Shown in pieces: positions 40,984-49,976 of a DNA stretch of 64,000 nucleotides. The notes beneath the pieces were generated by a model. That model saw only the letters and a program-made list of their open reading frames with translations. It made no database searches and was not told where the DNA came from. Each line of letters opens with the position of its first letter. Position 1 is the stretch's first letter. The stretch is from assembly GCA_019637295.1 (NCBI GenBank), contig JAHBVX010000012.1:124001-188000 (forward strand), in the 5' to 3' direction. The position numbers and the translations under genes are program-made. Origin of the DNA: Polyangiaceae bacterium. GTDB taxonomy: Bacteria > Myxococcota_A > Polyangia > Polyangiales > Polyangiaceae.

Positions 40984-42720
40984 ATGGGGCCAATTCAAGG
41001 GTCGGAAGTGGGCAGTCACGGGAGTTCTACGTTCCGAGGGCGTCCGAGGATCCGCGCGGCGGTTGCGCGGGGCGTGCCCGCGCTGGCAGCATTGACGTGG
41101 ACATCACTGCCAAAACCGTTGCGAAGCTGTGCAATCGCTGCGGGGGCGATGGCATTGCTCGGGCTGGGCCACAGCGGGCTGGCGCTGTGCGCGGGGTGGG
41201 TTGGAGGGTCCCTGGCCGGGGGATCCGGGCACTGGGAAGCCCGGCTACTAGAGCTTCTACCTATCGGTCTCGCGCTCGCCATCGTCAAGGCGGCGGGCCA
41301 GATTGGGGTGTCTTATTGGGAGGTTCACACGGCGCGCGAGGTCGGCGCTGTGCTGCGACATCGGGTGGGCGCTGTCCTGCTCCGCGATGGTAGCGGCGCT
41401 TCCCGACGCGTGGCGTCGTCCACACTGTCGGTCTGTGTGCGAGAGATCGAGGCGGCTGTCGCATCGGGATTGATCGCGGGGGCGCGCGCGGTGGCTCAGC
41501 TCGTGCCGCTGGCCGCAGCCCTGATCTTCGTGTCACCCCCCCTCGCACTCGGTGGTGTGCTGCTGCTCGTTCCCTTCGCGATCGGCCTCGGTGCACTACG
41601 CCGCCGACTGCGGTCCGGCATGGAAGCTGCACAGCGTTCCGCCTTGACGCTCCACGCCAGCGTCGACGAGCTGGTCGACCACCTGGACGTGTTTCGCAGT
41701 TATGGCGCCGGTTCCCGGATCTTGGCGTCGATTGCGCACACCGCGTCGCGGGCCACGACCCTCGAGTCGCGCGCCAGCGGGTGGCGCGCCGCGCTGTCCG
41801 GTGCGAACGAAGTGCTCGGCGTCGCCGTGCTGCTCGGGCTCGCCGTCGCCGTCAGCGTCAGCGGTGCGCGCGTCGATGGTGCAACGCTGCTGGCGTTCGC
41901 TGCAGTCTTCTTCTTGGCGTACCGTCCCTTGCGCGATCTCGGAGACGCGCGCGGCCACCTCGAGCGCGGCCAGCTCGCCCTCGAGGCGCTCGAGGCGCTG
42001 GCTTCGCCGCAGGGCTCCGCGGGCGCGTCGCCCCCCGCCGCAAGCGACGGGCCTCCGAGTGTGAAGGCGTGGTCGACGGAGCCGGAAGCGTTCGACCTTC
42101 GACTGACGGGCTTCGGCGCGGCGGAGCGCGGGCCAGTCGTGGATCTCGTCGCGCACGCTGGGCAAGTGGTAGCGCTCGTCGGGCCTACCGGCAGCGGAAA
42201 GACCACCATCTTGCGTGCGCTGCTCGGGCTCGACCCGGCCACCGGGCGGCTGCTCTGCGCGGGGCGAGATCTCACCCGCGCCCCGGTGGGACCTGCGCAC
42301 CGACCCGTTGCGTGGGTGCCGCAGGATGCTCCCTTGGTCACGGGTTCGGTGCTGGACAACGTCGCCCTCTGCGCACCGACTCGCGCGGCCGCCCTCGCTG
42401 CGCTCGACGCCGTCGGCGGCTCGCACCTGGCGCGGCTCGGCGACGTACTCGTCGGCGCCGGTGGCCGCGCGCTCTCCGGCGGTGAGCGTCGGTTGGTCGC
42501 GCTCGCGCGCGCCTGGGCCACTGGCTTGCCGTTGCTGCTGCTCGATGAGCCGACCGAGGGGCTGGACCCGCAGGCAGCCGCCGCGGTGTTGGCCGCGATT
42601 CGCCGCATGAGTCGCGGCCGCATCGTGCTGCTGGTCACCCACCACGACGCCGTGCTGCGGATCGCCGACTCCATCGTCCGGCTCGACCAGCCCGCGCTCG
42701 GGATCGCAGCAGCGGAGTGA
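40984..42720 (+). CDS. ABC exporter with fused membrane and ATPase domains
   Basis: I start at ATG 40984, four bases after AGGGGG; an upstream GTG is weaker. The 578-residue protein has about six membrane helices (about 45-330) of the exporter type, then an ATPase domain. The ATPase shows Walker A G400-PTGSGK406-TT, signature ALSGGERRL, Walker B LLLLDEPTEGLD and an H-loop THHD. The architecture matches half-transporters such as CydC/CydD or MsbA-like proteins, which act as dimers. No partner half-transporter or maturation gene is adjacent. The cargo is unknown. It diverges from the sigma-factor gene and is convergent with pheS. Confidence 0.88.
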   Translation: MGPIQGSEVGSHGSSTFRGRPRIRAAVARGVPALAALTWTSLPKPLRSCAIAAGAMALLGLGHSGLALCAGWVGGSLAGGSGHWEARLLELLPIGLALAIVKAAGQIGVSYWEVHTAREVGAVLRHRVGAVLLRDGSGASRRVASSTLSVCVREIEAAVASGLIAGARAVAQLVPLAAALIFVSPPLALGGVLLLVPFAIGLGALRRRLRSGMEAAQRSALTLHASVDELVDHLDVFRSYGAGSRILASIAHTASRATTLESRASGWRAALSGANEVLGVAVLLGLAVAVSVSGARVDGATLLAFAAVFFLAYRPLRDLGDARGHLERGQLALEALEALASPQGSAGASPPAASDGPPSVKAWSTEPEAFDLRLTGFGAAERGPVVDLVAHAGQVVALVGPTGSGKTTILRALLGLDPATGRLLCAGRDLTRAPVGPAHRPVAWVPQDAPLVTGSVLDNVALCAPTRAAALAALDAVGGSHLARLGDVLVGAGGRALSGGERRLVALARAWATGLPLLLLDEPTEGLDPQAAAAVLAAIRRMSRGRIVLLVTHHDAVLRIADSIVRLDQPALGIAAAE

Positions 42721-42724
42721 GCGC

Positions 42725-43801
42725 TCAGAACTGCGCCAGGAATCGCGGATCGTTCTCGAAGAACAGGCGGATGTCGGGGATGCCGTAGCGCAGCATCGCC
42801 ACGCGCTCCACGCCGAGCCCGAACGCAAAGCCCGTGTACGTTTCGGGATCGATCCCGGTGTGCCGAAAGACGTCCGGGTGCACCATGCCGCAGCCCAGGA
42901 TCTCGAGCCAGCCGGTGCCCTTGCACACGCGGCAAGCGGGTCTGCTACCATCGTCTGCTCGGCAGAACACGCAGCCCACGTCGACCTCTGCGCCGGGCTC
43001 CACGAAGGGGAAGTAGCTCGGGCGGAAGCGCACCGGTGTTCCCTCGCCGTACAGTCGCTCGGCGAAGGCGGTGAGGACGCCCTTGAGCTCGGCGAAGCTC
43101 ACCCGCTCAGCCACCAGGAAGCCCTCGATCTGATGGAACATGGGCGAGTGGGTGACGTCGTCGTCCCGGCGATAGACCGGTCCGCCGCTCACCACGGCCA
43201 TGGGCGGCTTGCGTGTGCTCATCTCCCTGACTTGCACGTTGCTCGTGTGGGTTCGAAGGAGCACCTTCGCGTCGGGGGCACCGCCGTCCACGCGGACCCA
43301 GAAGGTGTCTTGCATGTCAGTGGCGGGGTGATCCGGCGGGAACGCGAGCTTCTCGAAGTTGTTCTCCCACAGCTCGACCTCGGGACCCCACGCGACCTCG
43401 AAGCCGAGCGAGCGGAAGATGTCGAGGATCTCGTGTCTGACTCGGGTCAACGGATGGACGTGTCCGCGGGGCGCCGGCACGCGCCCCGGGAGGGTGAGAT
43501 CGAAGGGCGGCGCGTTCAGGTCCGCCTCCCGCCGCGCCCGGTGCAGCGCCGCCAGGCGCTCTTCGAACGCGCGCTCGACGCTGGCCTTCACCTCGTTCAC
43601 GCGCTCGCCGACGGACTTCTTGTGCTCCGGGGGAACCGCCGCCATGCGCTTCAGCACAGCCGTCAGGTCCCCCTTCTTGCCCAGCACCTCGGCCTTCGCG
43701 TGGCGCAGCGCGGGTTCGTCTTGGGCTTCGGCGAAGCGCTTCTGAAAGCTCTCGCCCAGGGCAGCGAGGCCTCGCTCGATCTCGGTGACGGCGTCGGACA
43801 C
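42725..43801 (-). CDS. pheS: Phenylalanine-tRNA ligase alpha subunit
   Basis: The 358-residue alpha subunit of PheRS charges tRNA-Phe. The N-terminal coiled-coil is followed by the class II core: GHVHPLTRVRHEILDIFRSL (motif 1 region), FPPDHPATDMQDTFW, LLRTHTSNVQVR, DVTHSPMFHQIEGFLVAE (motif 2), a Cys-pair insert CVFCRADDGSRPACRVCKG typical of many PheS, and GFAFGLGVERVAMLRYG (motif 3). Length is normal. pheT, its obligate partner, is not downstream as it usually is; the convergent ABC exporter occupies that place. It is the third gene of a rpmI-rplT-pheS unit. Confidence 0.97.
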   Translation of the reverse strand: MSDAVTEIERGLAALGESFQKRFAEAQDEPALRHAKAEVLGKKGDLTAVLKRMAAVPPEHKKSVGERVNEVKASVERAFEERLAALHRARREADLNAPPFDLTLPGRVPAPRGHVHPLTRVRHEILDIFRSLGFEVAWGPEVELWENNFEKLAFPPDHPATDMQDTFWVRVDGGAPDAKVLLRTHTSNVQVREMSTRKPPMAVVSGGPVYRRDDDVTHSPMFHQIEGFLVAERVSFAELKGVLTAFAERLYGEGTPVRFRPSYFPFVEPGAEVDVGCVFCRADDGSRPACRVCKGTGWLEILGCGMVHPDVFRHTGIDPETYTGFAFGLGVERVAMLRYGIPDIRLFFENDPRFLAQF

Positions 43802-43837
43802 GGGGACGGAGGATACGGCAGGGCCGCACGACGCGGA

Positions 43838-43872
43838 AGGCCCGGGCGCACTCGACGTGGCGACCCGGGCCT
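43838..43872 (-). promoter_or_regulatory. Inverted repeat between rplT and pheS
   Basis: AGGCCCGGG (43838-43846) is a perfect inverted repeat of CCCGGGCCT (43864-43872), with a 17-base interior that can pair further (CAC/GTG). It lies within the 102-base gap between rplT and pheS on the minus strand. It has no T-tract, so it looks like an attenuator or processing hairpin rather than a full terminator. Confidence 0.4.
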
Positions 43873-43903
43873 CTTGGCGTGGCGCGCCGCGGCGGCGCCG
43901 AAC

Positions 43904-44257
43904 TCAGCTCGCGCTGGTCGCGAGCTGGGCGAGCTGCTTGAAGCCTGCCTGGTCGTGCACGGCCAGGTCGGCGAGCACCTTGCGGTCGATCTCGATCCCG
44001 CTCTTCTTGAGCGCCCCCATCAACCGGGAGTACGTGGTGCCGTTCTGCCGGCACGCGGCGTTGATGCGCACGATCCAGAGCCGCCGAAAGTCGCGCTTGC
44101 GGAGCTTGCGTCCGACGTAGGCGTACTGCCAGCTCTTCCACAGCACGCGCATGGCCTGGCGGTAGCGGTTCTTGCGGCCGCCCCAGAAGCCCTCCGTCTG
44201 AGCGAGAACTCGCTTGTGACGGGCGTGAGTCGTCTTTCCTCGTGTAGCTCGTGACAT
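43904..44257 (-). CDS. rplT: 50S ribosomal protein L20
   Basis: The 117-residue protein shows the L20 sequence throughout: MSRATRGKTTHARHKRVL, GRKNRYRQAMRVLWKSWQYA, KRDFRRLWIVRINAACRQNG and GLIEIDRKVLADLAVHDQ-like residues near the C-terminus. L20 binds 23S rRNA early in 50S assembly and in many bacteria represses its own operon. The length is standard. It starts 18 bases after the rpmI stop codon. Confidence 0.98.
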   Translation of the reverse strand: MSRATRGKTTHARHKRVLAQTEGFWGGRKNRYRQAMRVLWKSWQYAYVGRKLRKRDFRRLWIVRINAACRQNGTTYSRLMGALKKSGIEIDRKVLADLAVHDQAGFKQLAQLATSAS

Positions 44258-44275
44258 GGTTCGTTCTCCTCTCTC

Positions 44276-44473
44276 TCAGCCGTACGGCAGCATGATCTTG
44301 ATGCGCTTCTCCAGCTCGGGAGACACCATGTCGTTGTCGCGGAGGCGGCGGCGTCGCTTGCGCGACTTGCCGATCATGTTGTGTTGCGCGCCACACTTGG
44401 GGCGACGGACGCGGCCGCTGGCGGTCACTTTGAACCGCTTGCTCGCCGCGCGATTGGTCTTCATCTTGGGCAT
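44276..44473 (-). CDS. rpmI: 50S ribosomal protein L35
   Basis: The 65-residue basic protein starts at ATG 44473 after CGGAG, and has the L35 pattern MPKMKTNRAASKRFKVTASG, RRRRLRDNDMVSPELEKRIK. A longer upstream frame in the same phase has no family match. L35 is a late-assembled 50S protein. The usual upstream gene infC (IF3) is absent. The 250 bases up to the next gene, 44474-44725, contain no recognisable gene. Confidence 0.97.
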   Translation of the reverse strand: MPKMKTNRAASKRFKVTASGRVRRPKCGAQHNMIGKSRKRRRRLRDNDMVSPELEKRIKIMLPYG

Positions 44474-44725
44474 GTCGATTCGCTCCGTTCGGTTGGGACC
44501 AAGCGGTCCCGAGGATCCGGCAGCCTCGTGCGACCAACCGGGTCGCCAGGCCGAGCAGGGGCCGGAAAGGAGGCGGGGTTTTTGCAGACGCACCTGCCTT
44601 CGTCAAGGTTCGGCGAGGACCCTGCCGCCAAATCCCAAGAAAATCGCCCCACCAGGGCTCTGCCTCGGGGGGCGGCCCGGTCCCTCGACAGGCCGTGAGG
44701 CGGCGCTGTACCGTGAGCGGTGGTC

Positions 44726-45088
44726 ATGCCGGTCATCCTCATGCTCGCCATGGAGGGGCAGTCCGTTCGGGCGGAGGCGGTCACCCAGCTGAGCAACGCG
44801 GGGCACCAGGTCGTCGTCGTGGAGCCTCGCTTTCCCGAGTGCAAGGGTGAGATCGAGAAGCTCACTCCCGGCCTCGTGCTGGTCGACGGCGCTCAGGCGC
44901 CCTCCCACGGACGGGCGACGGCCGCGTGGCTCGCGGGGGTCGCGCGCTTTCGCACCGTCCCTTTTCTGTTCCTGGACGTCCCGGACCGGGACGTCCCGAA
45001 GGTCAAGAAGGAGCTGCCGCGCGCGCAGCTCGGAACCTGGTCCGCGGTGGTGGGCGCTGCGGAGCGCTTGGCCAAGTCGGCCCGGTAG
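44726..45088 (+). CDS. Small receiver-like hypothetical protein
   Basis: The protein is about 120 residues from ATG 44726; a GTG at 44720 is the alternative start. It has an alternating alpha/beta pattern like a response-regulator receiver: VILMLAMEGQSV, HQVVVVEPRFPE, GLVLVDGAQAP and TVPFLFLDVPDRDVP. The classic phosphoacceptor Asp aligns roughly with the Asp in LVLVDGA, but the surrounding acidic pair is missing (MEGQ instead of DD). It may be a degenerate receiver or pseudo-receiver. No histidine kinase is nearby. It lies upstream of and convergent with a TPR membrane protein gene. Confidence 0.72.
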   Translation: MPVILMLAMEGQSVRAEAVTQLSNAGHQVVVVEPRFPECKGEIEKLTPGLVLVDGAQAPSHGRATAAWLAGVARFRTVPFLFLDVPDRDVPKVKKELPRAQLGTWSAVVGAAERLAKSAR

Positions 45089-45098
45089 CGGCGGTGCT

Positions 45099-45869
45099 TC
45101 AGAACTTCCACACGGCGGTGGCCGAGGTCGGACCGAGGGCGACGCCCAGCTTGCGCCGTGCGGGGCGTTCGGGTCCGTCTGCCGTGACCCACAGCACCGT
45201 GCCGACGCCCGCGCCGACCACGAACAGGCCCGTCAAGATGGTGCTGGTCCACGCCAGGGTACGGCCGCTCGACACCTGCTCCTCGCTGCAGCCCGGCGCG
45301 CACGAGCTCTCCAGATCGCGATGCTTGCTGCTGGCCAGGACGCCGGTCACGATCGCGCCTACGCCGAGCGCGCCGCTCACGCCAAAGGTGACGTAGGCCG
45401 GTGTGCGGTTCGGCTCCCGAGCGGGCGGTCGATCCGGCGAGGGACTCGGCGCCGAGGGCGGCGGGTGTCCTGGCGCGGGCCCTTCGGCTGGCGCGGCGGT
45501 CTGCTCTTCGTCCACGCGCTTCCGCAGGTTCTCGATGCGAAGTCGCGCCGTCTCGGCGTGCTCGCCCTCTGGGGCCGCGTCGAGGTAACGCGTCAGCGCG
45601 TCGATGGCCTGGGAGAGCGCGCCGAGCCGTTCCTGGACCGTGGCGATGTTCAAGAGGATCTCGGGTCGCTTGGACAGCTCGTAGGCCTTGTTGAACGCGC
45701 GCAGGGCGTTGGCGTGATCGCTCTCCTGCAGGTACGCCACGCCCGACTCGAAGTGCCGCCGCGCGAGATCGTCGAGAGGCTCTTGCGCCGAAGCTCCGGC
45801 CGCGAACAGGCCGAGCGACCCGGCGAGGAGACAGGACCAACCCACACGCATGATGCTCGCTCCCGACAT
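45099..45869 (-). CDS. TPR-containing membrane protein with two C-terminal helices
   Basis: The 256-residue product has a signal peptide (SCLLAGSLGLFAAGASAQ), then two to three TPR units (ARRHFESGVAYLQESDHANA, LRAFNKAYELSKRPEILLNI, LSQAIDALTRYLDAAPEGEH), then a Pro-rich linker. Two helices follow (YVTFGVSGALGVGAIVTGVL and TSTILTGLFVVGAGVGTVLW) on either side of a loop with CAPGC. The end is basic. A second protein with the same plan lies at 57785-58765. Such proteins are abundant in myxobacteria and their function is unknown. It diverges from carB across 145 bases. Confidence 0.83.
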   Translation of the reverse strand: MSGASIMRVGWSCLLAGSLGLFAAGASAQEPLDDLARRHFESGVAYLQESDHANALRAFNKAYELSKRPEILLNIATVQERLGALSQAIDALTRYLDAAPEGEHAETARLRIENLRKRVDEEQTAAPAEGPAPGHPPPSAPSPSPDRPPAREPNRTPAYVTFGVSGALGVGAIVTGVLASSKHRDLESSCAPGCSEEQVSSGRTLAWTSTILTGLFVVGAGVGTVLWVTADGPERPARRKLGVALGPTSATAVWKF

Positions 45870-46014
45870 TGCCGCATCCTACCTCAGCGCCTCTCCCTCG
45901 GCGAGTCGAGCCTCGCGCCCACGGGCGGGGGGGGCGGGCAAATTGGCCGGGTTGGGGCCGGCGCGTTGATGTGGCCACCGGCCTGGTCTATGCGGGCCTC
46001 CGAGCCGCCGCACC

Positions 46015-49000
46015 ATGCCTCGCCGTGACGACCTCCACAAGATCCTCCTGATCGGCTCGGGCCCCATCGTCATCGGCCAGGCGTGCGAGTTCGACTACTC
46101 CGGGACTCAGGGGGCCAAGGCGCTGTCCGCCCTGGGCTACGACGTCGTGCTCGTCAACTCGAACCCCGCCACCATCATGACGGATCCCGAGCTGGTGCGC
46201 CGCACGTACATCGAGCCGCTCGAGCCCGACACGGTGGCCGCCATCATCGAACGCGAGCGTCCCGACGCGCTGCTCCCGACCCTCGGCGGCCAGACGGCGC
46301 TCAACCTCGCCCTCGCGCTGCACGAGCGCGGCGTGCTGAGCCAACACGGCGTGCAGCTGATCGGCGCGCAGGTGGACGCCATCCGCATGGCCGAGGACCG
46401 GCAGCTGTTCAAGGACGCGATGGCGCGCGCGGGGCTCGAGTGTCCGCGCTCGGCGCACGTCGGCAGTGTGGCCGAGGCGCGTGAGTTCGCCGACGAGGCA
46501 GGGTTCCCACTGATCCTGCGGCCGAGCTTCACCATGGGCGGGTCTGGCGGCGGGATCGTTCGGGACGCGGGAGAGCTGGAGTCGAAGATCGAGTGGGCGC
46601 TCAGCCAGTCGCCGACCCGCGAGGTGTTGATCGAAGAGAGCGTCCTCGGCTGGAAGGAGTACGAGCTCGAGGTCATCCGCGACCGGAACGACAACTTCAT
46701 CGTCATCTGCTCGATCGAGAACGTAGACCCCATGGGTGTCCACACCGGGGACTCGATCACCGTGGCACCCGCCATGACCCTCACGGACCGTGAGTACCAG
46801 CGGATGCGCGACGCGGCCCGCGCCGTGATGCACGAGATCGGCGTGGAGACCGGGGGCTCCAACGTGCAGTTCGCGGTGGATCCAAAGACGGGTCGCTTGC
46901 TCGTGATCGAGATGAACCCCCGCGTCAGCCGCTCGAGCGCGCTGGCCAGCAAGGCCACCGGCTATCCGATCGCCAAGATCGCCGCGCAGCTGGCGGTAGG
47001 TTTCACCCTGGACGAGCTGCGCAACGATATCACGGGCACGAGCGCCGCCTTCGAGCCGACCATCGACTACGTGGTGGTCAAATGGCCGCGCTTCGCGTTC
47101 GAGAAGTTTCCGGGCGCCGACCACGGCCTCGGCACCCAGATGAAGAGTGTCGGGGAGGTCATGAGCATCGGGCGGACCTTCCCCGAGGCGCTGCAGAAGG
47201 CAGCGCGCTCGCTGGAGACGGGCAAGGACGGCCTGACGTCGCTCATTGGCCGAGTGGACTACGCCGCCATCGCGGAGGACACCGGCCCGGCGCGGGATCT
47301 CGTGTACGACGCGCCGCCACAGGCGGAGCCTCGCTCGACGAGGCCGCCGCCGCCGGCGCCCGAGTTGGCCCAGTTGCTGCGCCGGATCGTGGGCGTGCCC
47401 ACGGCGGAGCGATTGTTCTACGTCGGCGACGCGCTGCGCGTGGGGATCGCTCCCGCGGAGCTGCACGAGCTCACCGGCATCGACCCCTGGTTCTTGCACC
47501 AGCTCGCCTCCATCACGTCGTTCGAGCAGCGCCTGCAGCAAGAGCCCGAGCCGACGGCGGACGTGCTCAGAGCGGCCAAACGGCTCGGCTTCTCGGACGC
47601 CCGCCTCGCTCACCTGCTCGGCAAGAGTCAGGACGAGCTCTACGCGCTGCGAGTCTCGAGCGGGCTGCGCCCGGTGTACGGCCGAGTGGACACCTGCGCG
47701 GCGGAGTTCGTCGCGCACACCCCGTATCTCTATTCGACCTACGAGAGCGAGACCGAGAGCGAGCCCAGCGACCGTGCCAAGGTGATCATCTTGGGTGGTG
47801 GACCGAATCGCATCGGGCAGGGCATCGAGTTCGACTACTGCTGTTGTCACGCGGTCTACGCGCTGCGCGAGCTGGGCATCGAGACCGTGATGGTCAACTG
47901 CAATCCGGAGACCGTCTCCACCGACTACGACACGGCGGACCGTCTCTACTTCGAGCCGCTAACCCTCGAGGACGTGCTCGAGATCGTGCGCGAGGAGTCG
48001 AGCCGCGGGGAGTTGCTCGGCGTGATCGTGCAGTTCGGCGGGCAGACGCCGCTGCGCCTCGCCGTCCCGCTCGAGCGGGCGGGGGTGCGTCTGCTCGGAA
48101 CCAGCGCGGACGCCATCGATCGAGCGGAGGATCGCGAGCGGTTCGAGCAGCTGCTCAGCAAGCTGGCGCTGAAGCGGCCGCAGGCGGGTATCGCCACCGG
48201 GGTCGACGAGGCCAAGGGCATCGCGCGCTCCATCGGCTATCCGGTCCTGGTTCGCCCGTCCTACGTGCTCGGCGGTCGGGCCATGATGATTTGCTGGAGC
48301 GACGACGAACTCGACGCCTACGTCGGGCTCGCCATCGAGGCGGCGCGAGACGAGGGCGGGTCTCCGACGCTGCTGATCGATCAGTTTCTCAAGAACGCCA
48401 TCGAGGTGGACGTGGACTGCGTCGCGGACGGCCACCGCGCCGTCATCGGCGGCGTGATGCAGCACATCGAGGAAGCTGGGGTTCACTCCGGAGACTCCAC
48501 GAGCGTGCTCCCGCCGCACACCCTCGACTCGGATGTCGTCGCGCGCATCGAGGCGCAGGTCCGAGCGCTCGCGCTCGAGCTCGGCGTGGTGGGTCTGATG
48601 AACGTGCAGCTCGCCGTCAAGGATGGCGAGATCTTCGTGCTCGAGGTCAACCCGCGGGCGAGTCGCACGGTGCCGTTCGTGTCCAAGGCCACGGGCCTGC
48701 CGCTGGCGAAGGTCGCGGCCAAGGTGATGGCCGGCAAGACCCTCGACGAGCTCGGCGTGGTGGAGGAGTCCCTGCCCACCCACGTGGCGGTCAAGGAGAG
48801 CGTGTTCCCCTTCGCGAAGTTCCCGGGTGTGGACACCATCTTGGGGCCGGAGATGCGCTCGACCGGCGAGGTGATGGGCATCGCTACCAGCGCCGCCGTC
48901 GCCTTTGGCAAGAGCCTGACGGCCAGCGGCTATCGCCTGCCGGAGCGCGGGCGTGCCTTCATCAGCGTGGCGGATGACGACAAGCCCGCGGCCTGCCAGG

Positions 49001-49389
49001 TCGCGCGGCGCTTGAGGAACCTCGGCTTCACCATCGTGGCTACCCGAGGGACGGCGGACGCCATCGCGCGGGCGCGCATCCCGGTCGAGGTCATCAACAA
49101 GGTGCAGCAGGGGTCGCCTCACGTGGTGGACGCGGTTCGCGCAGCGGCCATCGAGCTGGTCATCAACACCACTCAGGGCCGTCGCGCCATCGCCGACAGC
49201 TACAGCATCCGGCGCAGCACCCTGCTGGCCAACATCCCTTACTTCACGACCATGAGCGCTGCGCTGGCGCTGGTGGACGCGCTCGAGGTGCGTGAGCTGC
49301 TCGGCGGCGCGAGCCACGTTCGAAGCCTGCAGGAGTGGCACCAGCGCGCGCGCCTCCCGCAGGGCGCGCCTGCGCCCGTTCGCCCCTGA
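46015..49389 (+). CDS. carB: Carbamoyl-phosphate synthase large subunit
   Basis: The 1124-residue enzyme makes carbamoyl phosphate from bicarbonate, ATP and ammonia (delivered by CarA) for arginine and pyrimidines. Two homologous ATP-grasp halves are clear. The first shows [45 protein letters not shown] and [20 protein letters not shown]. The second shows [50 protein letters not shown] and [20 protein letters not shown]. The C-terminal MGS-like allosteric domain ends [16 protein letters not shown]. It is about 50 residues longer than typical, mainly at the Pro-rich join near residue 440. carA is not adjacent. Confidence 0.98.
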   Translation: MPRRDDLHKILLIGSGPIVIGQACEFDYSGTQGAKALSALGYDVVLVNSNPATIMTDPELVRRTYIEPLEPDTVAAIIERERPDALLPTLGGQTALNLALALHERGVLSQHGVQLIGAQVDAIRMAEDRQLFKDAMARAGLECPRSAHVGSVAEAREFADEAGFPLILRPSFTMGGSGGGIVRDAGELESKIEWALSQSPTREVLIEESVLGWKEYELEVIRDRNDNFIVICSIENVDPMGVHTGDSITVAPAMTLTDREYQRMRDAARAVMHEIGVETGGSNVQFAVDPKTGRLLVIEMNPRVSRSSALASKATGYPIAKIAAQLAVGFTLDELRNDITGTSAAFEPTIDYVVVKWPRFAFEKFPGADHGLGTQMKSVGEVMSIGRTFPEALQKAARSLETGKDGLTSLIGRVDYAAIAEDTGPARDLVYDAPPQAEPRSTRPPPPAPELAQLLRRIVGVPTAERLFYVGDALRVGIAPAELHELTGIDPWFLHQLASITSFEQRLQQEPEPTADVLRAAKRLGFSDARLAHLLGKSQDELYALRVSSGLRPVYGRVDTCAAEFVAHTPYLYSTYESETESEPSDRAKVIILGGGPNRIGQGIEFDYCCCHAVYALRELGIETVMVNCNPETVSTDYDTADRLYFEPLTLEDVLEIVREESSRGELLGVIVQFGGQTPLRLAVPLERAGVRLLGTSADAIDRAEDRERFEQLLSKLALKRPQAGIATGVDEAKGIARSIGYPVLVRPSYVLGGRAMMICWSDDELDAYVGLAIEAARDEGGSPTLLIDQFLKNAIEVDVDCVADGHRAVIGGVMQHIEEAGVHSGDSTSVLPPHTLDSDVVARIEAQVRALALELGVVGLMNVQLAVKDGEIFVLEVNPRASRTVPFVSKATGLPLAKVAAKVMAGKTLDELGVVEESLPTHVAVKESVFPFAKFPGVDTILGPEMRSTGEVMGIATSAAVAFGKSLTASGYRLPERGRAFISVADDDKPAACQVARRLRNLGFTIVATRGTADAIARARIPVEVINKVQQGSPHVVDAVRAAAIELVINTTQGRRAIADSYSIRRSTLLANIPYFTTMSAALALVDALEVRELLGGASHVRSLQEWHQRARLPQGAPAPVRP

Positions 49390-49481
49390 TCTCGCGACAT
49401 TGCCGGCGGCCCCGGCCCGGCTGGGTCCGTCCCGCGTGCAACGAAGTCGCACCAGGCGGCAGCATCGGCTAGGTTTGCCCC

Positions 49482-49976
49482 GTGAAGGGTCGACGCTACC
49501 CGCTCGAAGCGCTGCGCACCGTGCGCCAGCGCAACGTCGACAGTCAGGGCCAGGCGCTGGCGCTGGAGCTGGAGCGTACCCGCCGCGCTGGCGCGGCGGC
49601 GCAAGCCGCCGCCCAGGCCGAGCAGCGAGAGGCCGAGCGGGTCGCCCGGGAGCTCGCGGCCGAGCAGTTCCGGCTCGAGGCTGGGCTCGGGCGAGTGAGC
49701 GACCTGGCGCGCCAGAGCGAGTGGCAACGCGCCGAGCAGGCCAGGCTCGCGGCCCTCGCCGAGGCGACGCGACAGGCCAGCGACGCGCTGTCGGCGCAGC
49801 GCGACGCCGAAGCTCGACAGCGCCAGCGTCTAGCCGGCGCCGACGCGGAGCGCGAGCTCGTCGACGAGCACCGCGCCGGCTGGGCGCGCGAGCAGCTCGC
49901 CGAGCGCGAGGCGGCCCAGGACGACGAGGCGGAGGAACGCGCGGCGGCGCTGCGCGGAGGCCGGCGGAGCCGATGA
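49482..49976 (+). CDS. Coiled-coil protein, FliJ/YscO-like
   Basis: The 164-residue product has a GTG start. It is almost entirely charged and helical, rich in Ala, Arg, Glu and Gln, and predicted to form one long coiled coil (about 15-155). The opening RRYPLEALRTVRQRNVDSQ resembles FliJ, a chaperone/stalk protein of flagellar or type III export ATPases. YscO-like proteins are similar. The match rests on the N-terminal pattern and composition only. Its stop overlaps the next gene's start by four bases (ATGA), so it is co-translated with the lytic transglycosylase. Confidence 0.62.
   Translation: MKGRRYPLEALRTVRQRNVDSQGQALALELERTRRAGAAAQAAAQAEQREAERVARELAAEQFRLEAGLGRVSDLARQSEWQRAEQARLAALAEATRQASDALSAQRDAEARQRQRLAGADAERELVDEHRAGWAREQLAEREAAQDDEAEERAAALRGGRRSR

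Noticed and set aside
49292-49972. N-terminal extension of the lytic transglycosylase by 227 codons
   Set aside because: The extension overlaps the end of carB and all of the coiled-coil gene and is Arg/Gly-rich. ATG 49973 gives a proper lipoprotein signal.
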